Positions 57,340 through 64,000 of a stretch of DNA of 64,000 nt are shown one piece after another; position 1 is the first letter of the stretch; each line of letters starts with the position of its first letter. Location of the stretch: contig CM055278.1 of assembly GCA_029237695.1 (NCBI GenBank), positions 75,124,297 to 75,188,296 on the forward strand. The letters are read 5' to 3'. The position numbers and the translations under genes are program-made. A model generated the notes under the pieces. The model was not told the DNA's origin, ran no database searches, and saw only the letters and a program-made list of their open reading frames with translations. This DNA comes from Conchocele bisecta. Taxonomy: Eukaryota; Mollusca; Bivalvia; Lucinida; Thyasiridae.

Positions 57340-57665
57340 CAGGGTTTATGAGTTATGCGAACAGTGTAGCGCCAGACCAGACTGGGTGGATACGCATGCT
57401 GATCAGGCCTTGCACTGTTTACCATTATGTCAGTACTAACATGGATGTTGCTGTGACTGGAAGGATGGGATATATAGGTTGTGCGATCAGTGTAGAGCCT
57501 GGTCAGACTGCGCGGATGCGCAGGCTGATCTGGTTCTGCATTGTTTGCCATTCAATCAGTAATAATCTGTCACACTGCAAACATGCAATATACATGTACA
57601 TGTATACCTATATCGTACTTTAGTAATGCGCTTAGTGATCAGGGTCTGCACTGACCGCCTACGCT
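57340..57665. mobile_element. Family A element(s), compound
   Basis: Two core copies in tandem: GACCAGACTGGGTGGATACG with CTGATCAGGCCTTGCACTG (57374-57417) and GGTCAGACTGCGCGGATGCG with CAGGCTGATCTGGTTCTGCA (57500-57540), separated by GGATGTTGCTGTGACTGGAA. Each is followed by TTTACCATT/TTTGCCATTC. The overlapping frames on both strands come from the repeat. Confidence 0.6.
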
Positions 57666-58136
57666 ATAGGCCCCCGTTTATATACCCGTTCACCATTCAA
57701 CGATACACATTGCCGTGGTTGTTTTCCATATGGTTACGTAGATTTATAAACATATGTCGATGTATGTCTGGCGACCAATGTAGCCACCGGCCACTGCAGC
57801 AGTTGTGCATGTGCTTCAACTTAGTATGCTATTGTATCTATACATACAATATGTGGGTTTTCGCTGTGGATGACGCGATTTGGATGCCGTGCCGGCCCAG
57901 ATCAGCATGCGCTCCCGCGCAATCTAGTCAGTGTCTGCAGGATTTCCAACATGTCGATTGTCAGCTGCGCAACCCTCTTGTTTTAACATTAATTTTGTTT
58001 CCCGAATTATTTACGCCATCTTTTATAACGTTGTTATGTCGTGATGCTCATACAATTACGTCACGACGTCATGACGTCATGAATAAACATTATGAAATAT
58101 AAAATGGATGCCACTTAGCGTTCAGTATAAACTAAT
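57666..58136. other. No gene supported; 158-codon frame of unknown nature
   Basis: The plus frame 57626-58102 is one of the longest outside the minisatellites, but it begins in a family A repeat, has irregular composition (many C and W) and no recognised domain. It ends in TGACGTCATGACGTCATGA (58070 region), a CRE-rich palindrome. Confidence 0.3.
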
Positions 58137-58170
58137 TCCTTGATAAAGGCCTTGTGCAGAAACGTCGGAA
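58137..58170 (+). other. TTGATAAAGGC...GAAACGTCGG motif
   Basis: CCTTGATAAAGGCCTTGTGC followed by AGAAACGTCGGA resembles the CTGATGAAGGC...GAAACGTCGG string found in many animal retroelements, including Penelope-like elements in which CTGATGA...GAAA forms a hammerhead core. Here the core is degenerate (TTGATAA) and stem II is incomplete. A truncated copy is at 50-65. Confidence 0.3.
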
Positions 58171-59319
58171 AAGTGGGTTCCTGGTTTTTTCAGAATTGTT
58201 CTGCAACACAATTAGAATGAGAGCACGTGGTTCCCTCATCAAACCTGTACACCTGGTATTACGACCTATATCCACACACCATCGCCTGTGATAAATCTTT
58301 CTAAGATATCAACGTTCCTGAATAACTATTGACAATCTCAACTCGTAATCAAGCAGTCTGTTTGACTGTGCCTGAGGTATAGCACAACTCAGGCTCAGGC
58401 AATCAAGATGATTGCTTTCAAGCACAATCTTCATTGACTTTGTAATAGATACATTGGCAACTATTGACAAGATTAGCGCAGGCGGTGGTGTAAGTGTACA
58501 CGGATATTAGTATTGACATTAAGAGTAAGGCGTACTAGAAATTAGAACAACATTATTTCAGCCATTCATGGCCGTGGCAGTATATTTACCCGGCCCGTAA
58601 CTGAGATCGCAGTGAATACCGGATACAACCCTCTACAGCGTCATTGCTATGCAATATGGAATATGTTTCATCATCATCTATTGTGAATATACGTGTAGAG
58701 CGAAGCTACTGTGTGTTTAGAGGATCATGCATGAGTGATCATTAATAATATAAGTACTAGACGAGCTTACTGATTTCAGTCAACGAGTTTAATACATACA
58801 TGTCGCATATTAATTTAACGCATACATGTATGTTCGATCATGTTACACCTGCCGAACATTGGTAATGGTGTGAGAGGAATTGCGTTTGATCGCAACCTTT
58901 CCGCAACATTTACGTCATTGCAGAAACCAATATACTGATGTTTTAATTGGAACTGTTAATTCGGGGACATGGGGCATGCAGTCCCTAACACGAATACGAC
59001 GTTATTATTATCCAGACTGTCGCTGAGCATTTGTTCTTGGTATCTATTTTGGTCCATTAGCTTTAGCTTAACTCGGTGCTAGGAGGCATAGCTGTCGTGG
59101 ATTATCGTTTAATTGTACATTCCATGTCACATATGAATACATTTAATAAATCCACACGTTCACCAGCAGAGTCATGCAGCCTGATACAGATTCAAACCAA
59201 TGTGTCATTAATTTTACGAATCGTGGTTAAGGTGGGCAATCTGTTTGTCACGCTCATGTATCATGTAATGAGCTCTGTATGGGCCATAGGATAGCATACA
59301 GTCGTATCAGGCGTTCACC
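58171..59319. other. No gene seen
   Basis: No repeat or coding signal recognised. The 72-codon frame at 59076-59294 has no domain. Confidence 0.3.
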
Positions 59320-59637
59320 TGATGCGGATATCTGGGTTACAACAAATTGAAAACTGACGTTTAATTGGTCGACCGCGGTCACATGACGAATGACGTGTAA
59401 TTACGCTACGTAAAAATGTCCGCGTTTTTAAACGAAAAATATTTTATATTTGACCACCGGCTAACATAAAATGTCACCTGCTTAAACAGAATACTAGTCT
59501 AGTGTATGTTAATATCAAGTTTATCAGGCTCGGCTCAGAAACGGTAGGAATTCCTCGGCGAGCCTCTGAATTCCTACATGTTTCCTAGCCCATGTGTGAT
59601 AAAAATAATATCAAATGAAACTAGACTAGTATTCTGT
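59320..59637. mobile_element. Foldback repeat family C (copy 2)
   Basis: Foldback 59488-59637: AGAATACTAGTCTAGTGTAT and TGAAACTAGACTAGTATTCT are inverted ends; the middle has GAAACGGTAGGAATTCCTC and TGAATTCCTACATG. The 5' part (59320-59487) matches 10375-10553. This uninterrupted copy shows what family C looked like before the insertion at 10669. Confidence 0.65.
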
Positions 59638-59649
59638 ATGTGCAGGCCA

Positions 59650-59790
59650 GAAACTCCGTAACCTTTACTATGGTGAATTAAATGTTTTCGTCTGTTGGAA
59701 ATGTTCAATATATTTTGTTAAGAATTAATGCAAACATGAAAAACAGCAGACGACAATGTTCCTCTCACGCGTAGTGAGGGCTAAGCACCT
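59650..59790. mobile_element. Family B MITE (degraded copy)
   Basis: AATGTTTTCGTCTGTTGGAA at ~59681 and AACAGCAGACGACAATGTTC at ~59743 are inverted, as in 13079-13249 and 60336-60468. Outer ends are not clear. Confidence 0.45.
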
Positions 59791-60335
59791 TTGGAGGTGT
59801 AGTCATAGCGAGACAATACAACAGCCGGCTCTAGTTGCCCGTACGCCATTGTAGCTACCGGAAGTAGAGTAAAACATTTCACGTTTACCGGCGCAGGGTT
59901 TCCGCAATACTTCACGTTTCCAAACTACCGAATAAAAGGATTCAAATCAGTTCATGCAATTAATCGTTCTTTGTTTGAACGAGTAAATGTGTTTCTATGT
60001 CCCATTTCAACCTAAAATTAATCGCAGGGTTTGAAAAATATACACCACTCAATATTGTTCAAACAGTTCGCTGTGACGTGCATCGTCCATTGTGCTTCAT
60101 ATAATGTACAGCAAAGTACATACCTCGCTATGCACATTTAACGAGTTAGATAATAGTATACAGCAGATGAGTATTTACACTTCGCCAACGAACTAAACAA
60201 AAACAAAACGTAAAAGTGGTGAAGTGTGAAATAACCACTCCATGTGATGTATAGGATACAGTAACACATATATTCCATAACATTTACAAAGCAATTATCT
60301 TTGAATCAAACGATGATCAGGTATAGAACGGGTCC

Positions 60336-60468
60336 TTAACCCTTACACTGCTGAATTAAAATGACTCTAAAGTACTGCCAAACCAACCATGTTGTTATTG
60401 AGAACCATACGGCAATCTATAAAACAGCGGCAGACGACAATTTTACTTCCCAGCATTCTAAGAGTTAA
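60336..60468. mobile_element. Family B MITE (copy 3)
   Basis: TTAA at 60336-60339 then CCCTTACACTGCTGAATTAA; right end AGACGACAATTTTACTTCCC AGCATTCTAAGAG and TTAA at 60465-60468. 133 bp including both target sites. The 66-codon frame at 60389-60589 runs through it and is not a gene. Confidence 0.65.
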
Positions 60469-61081
60469 TCTCCCGACAAGCCGATTACCGGGTGTCTCCG
60501 AAATGCAGTGGCAATATCAGCGAAGTCTAGAAAATGCAGAACTGCAGAAATTGTCCGTGTTCAAATCCACAGGTCTCGTCTTAGATTGAAATCTCCACAT
60601 TGCGGCATATGAAATTGGACCATGCCGAGCTCAAAGGTTCTTGAAGAACGGTTCATATGTCAGTGTTTTATGGCTTATTTCGGTATATCTGGTGGTTTGG
60701 GTGCATTGTTACCAACATACAATGTATGTCACCTCCCGCGAGTTAGTACACATATACATGTATGTACGGTATTTTGATAGTGTAAAAGGGGTTCGAAAGT
60801 TCGCAACGGTGGATGTGTAGATAATTGACGATTTGTGTCGTGTGTAATGATTCAGCATGAGTAGTGACACAACGCTATGTAAATTACCCACAACCAACAA
60901 AATCCACCCAAATCTACGCACAATTCACAAAAATACCCATATGACACCATCATACTGACCATCTGTTCAAACACCTGTGGCCGCGCTCAGTGAAAAGCGA
61001 GCTTATTACATACATGTGCGGTTACCGCGAGGTTATCTCGTTTCTAAATCCTGTATATCGCTCAAGATATTAATCATATAA
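60469..61081. other. No gene seen
   Basis: No feature supported in this stretch. Confidence 0.35.
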
Positions 61082-61239
61082 AGGATATTCCATCGTACAT
61101 TTTGAATAGCGGGAACTAATACACGTGTGTGCGTCGGCTTCCGCGTAAGCAACGGGTGAGCGAACGAGTTGCTTACACGGACGCCGACGGACACGAGTGT
61201 ATTATTTCCGCTATTCAAACATGTGCGATGGAATATCCT
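61082..61239. repeat. 72-bp-arm hairpin with 14-nt loop
   Basis: Left arm 61082-61153 (AGGATATTCCATCGTACATT ... CGCGTAAGCAAC) and right arm 61168-61239 (GTTGCTTACACGGACGCCGA ... GGAATATCCT) are inverted with about ten mismatches. The loop is GGGTGAGCGAACGA. Stem sequence is unrelated to that at 32988, yet loop length and the GAGCGAACGA / AGCGATAGCCGA flavour agree. Confidence 0.85.
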
Positions 61240-61689
61240 ATTTATTACACTTCCACGGCGGATACATATGCACATTTAGTCTATTTTTGAGATTATAATC
61301 AATGAATTGTGATGTGCGCATGAATAGTTATACAATGCTGTGTGACGTCAAATGTGACGTCATGTACACCTTTTGAAATCCAAATTACGCAGCTGTTTCT
61401 ATGAACCAGATATATTTGAGTGCATGTTTGGAATGTGTTCAATCACACTAACATTCTAGATTAGTCGAGACCCTTTCCAAATTTTCAAATAACTTTATTT
61501 TGACTGTAATACAAATTAAACATTTTGCATGGTAGCTCGTGGTTTCCAAGAAAACAGGCGCGCAGTTACGGGTGTTCTCTTAACGGTGTATTATTTGTAA
61601 GGAGTTGATTACGGGTTTTCTCTCACAGCGAAACCCATGCAAGTAATTTGCAAGAGTGTAATAAATATTGTTATTCCGGAACATGCATA

Positions 61690-61800
61690 TCGCTAGAATG
61701 AATAAATGACGACCAGCGTTGATCAGACTGCGAGGTTGCTCAGACTGATCTGGAACTACGTTGGCTTAAAACGCCGTAAGATCACATTTCCTGCGTCATG
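61690..61800. mobile_element. Family A element (fragment)
   Basis: GTTGATCAGACTGCGAGGTT followed by CAGACTGATCTGGAAC is the core of family A; both termini are missing or too diverged. Confidence 0.45.
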
Positions 61801-61924
61801 AACATATCATGGCAGCACGTCGCCTGTTTGTTGGCACATAACATCATCGGCGGTGAACGGACAAACAGAACTTTACTTTACAATATTCCAAATTCCAAAT
61901 GACCAAATGATTCTAACCATTCTA

Positions 61925-62140
61925 TAGTGGAACCTATCTAAACTGGACACCCTGTGATGTCCCCAGTGTGTCCGGTATAGAGATATTCCACTGTAAATAG
62001 TCATATGACCACGCCAAGACATGTTTTTATCATTTGCAATAACGAACAGACAGTGCCATCAGAGATAAATGAAAATGAACCCATCGGAATTACCCACACA
62101 TTGGTTTACAGGGTGTCGGGTTAGAGAGGTTCCACTGTAT
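61925..62140. mobile_element. Tigger-like MITE, complete with an internal foldback
   Basis: AGTGGAACCTATCTAAACTG (61928) opens a short foldback closed by GTCCGGTATAGAGATATTCC ACTGTA (to ~61997). A further end, GTGTCGGGTTAGAGAGGTTC CACTGTA, lies at 62112-62138. Either one 215-bp element with a duplicated end or two elements side by side. Confidence 0.6.
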
Positions 62141-62639
62141 AATGATCCTCATTCAGACAGACGAAGCAAGGTTGTATTTGCGATTGTTTAGTGAACTTGA
62201 AATTTTATTTTACTTACAAGATTAATGAGATTTCTACTGCAAGTATAGAAGTGTAACATGTTTTTATGTCGATACATCAAAGAAAATGTTTTTGCGCCTA
62301 TTTATTTCACGTTCATAGAGACGCATGCGATCGAAGGGTGCTAGCCAAAACATAGATTAGTAACGCAGTGTCGGTCCAAACGTACTTTAGTCTGAAGTGA
62401 AAACATATACTTTCGAGTTACAACTACCCACGCACCAAATACGTTGAACGAAATTACTTTTGTTGAATAACTGAAACGCGAAACGTATACAAATTTTCTG
62501 CCTCATGTCGTAAAATGTTCCTCAAATTTATATTTAAAATTGAATCCGACACCAGTTGTCATGATAACGCGTAACATCAGCTGCACTTTCTCAAATTATT
62601 AGGTTATCAATTCTGTTGCGATGTGATGAAAACGGAGCT

Positions 62640-62870
62640 CTTCGAATTTGCGACCAGTGCAGTCTGATCAGGGACTGCACTGTTCACTATCGACGTGGCA
62701 TATCAATCCAACTTCCACAAGCAAAACTTCAGATTAGTAGCTTATTGGAAAGTGAAGCCAGAGCCCATAGAGCAACCTATAGTAACATGAGTGTACACGC
62801 CTTTCAGACACGACACTGGTCAACATAACCAATAAGCCCCGTTTTGTCGTGACTGACCACGATTCATCCG
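62640..62870. mobile_element. Family A element (copy 4)
   Basis: GCGACCAGTGCAGTCTGATC AGGGACTGCACTG then, at ~62815, CTGGTCAACATAACC and ATAAGCCCCGTTTTGTCGTG. The order and the terminal AAGCCCC word match other copies; the left inverted end is degraded. Confidence 0.55.
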
Positions 62871-63034
62871 AGAGCGGGTCAATGAATGGAATGATTATTT
62901 CCGTCATATTCTTCAGCGTCTCACTCGTGCCCTCACAAATGGAGGTTTTTGTCATTATTCCACTTGACTGACTTTTTATGTCATTAAATTACCTCCCCTA
63001 TCCTTGTTGTAGTGTTTCCTTAATACTGCCCAAT

Positions 63035-63120
63035 TTCAATGGCGGCGAGCAATGTACGTCACGTGTGCCCGCTGAGGCAGCAATTCATTTAGGGAGGCGC
63101 GTTATCGACGGCGCCAAGCG
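63035..63120 (+). promoter_or_regulatory. CpG-rich patch with YY1-like ATGGCGGC and CACGTG
   Basis: TTTCAATGGCGGCGAGCAAT, then GTACGTCACGTGTGCCCG and GGCGCGTTATCGACGGCGCC. The ATG opens an 18-codon frame (ending in TAG) with no family resemblance. ATGGCGGC plus an E-box is typical of some animal core promoters, but this could equally be a diverged repeat site. Confidence 0.25.
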
Positions 63121-63451
63121 CTAAAAAAATTTCTTGCACATCCACGGACAGACATCGGCATTTTTTTCTCCATTAAATGTTATTCACGTTTAAATACAAC
63201 ATGTACACTCATATCTGTTCACATGCATACATAACACAAAACATTTGACATTACATAAAGTACATAGTGTATGTTCGAGCGATATTTTTAGAGAAATAGT
63301 CAGAAAAATATAGTAGAATGAAAGGAAATAAAGATATCCCTCCCTATGTTGATACCTGGTTTACAATTCAGATACACTTAGGATGATTACTATATTACCA
63401 GTGTGTACACAATGTACATGTACTTGATTGTTATATGGTGCTATAAACATA

Positions 63452-63950
63452 TTAATTATTAAACCTACCCCACTTAATATTACGTTGTTCTATTTTTTCT
63501 TTTGTAATGGCCATTTTTTCTTCTGAGGCTATTCTGTACTTCAAATAGTTTAAAAATTGTTCAATTCTACGTCACAATGTTCATATTTGTATTTAATAAT
63601 GAAGAATTTTGCCAATATGATGACAAAATTAACTTGTGCCAACTGCGATTTGTCATTAAGTCCTAGAGAGATGATCTGAAAATTCACTGTATAATTCATG
63701 TCTTTACTGTTTAAAAACGGTCTAAGCTGTGACCAAAAGTGTTGCACACAGTACATTCCCAAAATAGATGTTTATATTTTCAGTATACATGGAACAACAA
63801 TCGCACAGGCTGCTACTTACGAAATTACAACAATGAAGCAATTTATTTGTCCCCAGAATTCGCATTATATATTTATATTGAAATTCCGAAGTTTTGAGTC
63901 TGCTGCCAGCATAAATTAGAGTCTGGAAATTCAGTTGCCCTTTTTTTTCA
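63452..63950 (-). pseudogene. L1/Tx1-like ORF2 3' end (copy 3)
   Basis: On the minus strand: LKTSEFQYKYIMRIL near 63895, FVSSSLCDCCSMYTENIN (CxxC of the C-terminal zinc-like knuckle), after a frameshift VQHFWSQLRPFLNS, then VNFVIILAKFFIIKYKYE and KEKIEQRNIKWGRF, with a stop at ~63452-63454. The longest open piece is 63550-63762. The IILAKFFI motif is shared with copies 1 and 2. At least two frameshifts make it non-functional; its 5' part lies beyond the window's right edge or is truncated near 63950. Confidence 0.8.
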
Positions 63951-64000
63951 TATTTTATTATTTCTACTTTTTTTCCGGTTTATTTGTGATATATATTGTA

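Noticed and set aside
57626..58102. 158-codon frame as a host gene
   Set aside because: Starts inside a family A repeat, has no domain or splice context, and its composition is irregular.
63035..63120. A short gene starting ATGGCGGCGAGC
   Set aside because: The frame ends after 18 codons with no convincing splice donor; kept only as a low-confidence regulatory patch.

Overview
The window looks like eukaryotic, animal nuclear DNA, most likely from a bivalve mollusc. It is AT-rich and contains no conventional intact protein gene. It carries a dense, layered set of repeats: foldback and TIR mini-elements, tRNA-derived SINE pieces, decayed non-LTR retrotransposons, several long minisatellites and two interstitial TTAGGG tracts. 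The bivalve assignment rests on recalled repeat families (for example the ~260-350 bp TIR element with a GATCAGACTGCG-type core and the Tigger-like GTGGAACCTCTCTAAA ends), not on a search. Prokaryotic features (operons, Shine-Dalgarno sites, CRISPR) are absent.

Layout. 1-5 kb: scattered MITE copies, TGCC and GTCC microsatellites, a tRNA-like SINE piece and a telomeric tract at 5.12 kb. 5.3-10.3 kb: a pair of ~1.25 kb inverted arms around a 2.5 kb core, a foldback-like unit with no visible transposase. 10.4-13.3 kb: nested and abutting MITEs, including a CAGGCGCGG-ended element inside another foldback, an element with a palindromic tandem core, and two TTAA-targeting MITEs sharing one target site. 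15.05-20.61 kb: a 37-bp minisatellite of about 150 units with higher-order structure; it leaves the minus strand almost free of stops in all three frames. 20.9-25.3 kb: tandem modules and two decayed reverse transcriptase fragments. 25.7-28.2 kb: an L1/Tx1-like LINE with an endonuclease and part of the RT, joined directly to its C-terminal tail by an internal deletion. 29.3-30.0, 34.0-34.5, 44.5-45.2 and 47.9-48.9 kb: repeat blocks in which an ATGGCNGCC (YY1-like) motif recurs every ~140-185 bp. 35.1-36.4 kb: a ~44-bp minisatellite. 37.4-37.65 kb: the best candidate for a host gene, a signal-peptide-like first exon ending in a good splice donor. 38-64 kb: more small tandem repeats, long hairpins, MITEs, two SINE pieces, a 55-bp minisatellite, and two more 3' fragments of the same L1/Tx1-like family (54.4-55.0 kb and the right edge).

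Functional picture. No pathway or gene cluster can be supported; this is probably intergenic or intronic DNA. The most notable patterns are: (1) the 37-bp array and its stop-free strand, (2) a class of long hairpins with unrelated stems but similar GAGC/CGAG-type loops, (3) nucleosome-scale spacing of YY1-like motifs inside repeats, and (4) the 5 kb unit with inverted arms. All boundaries were read by eye.
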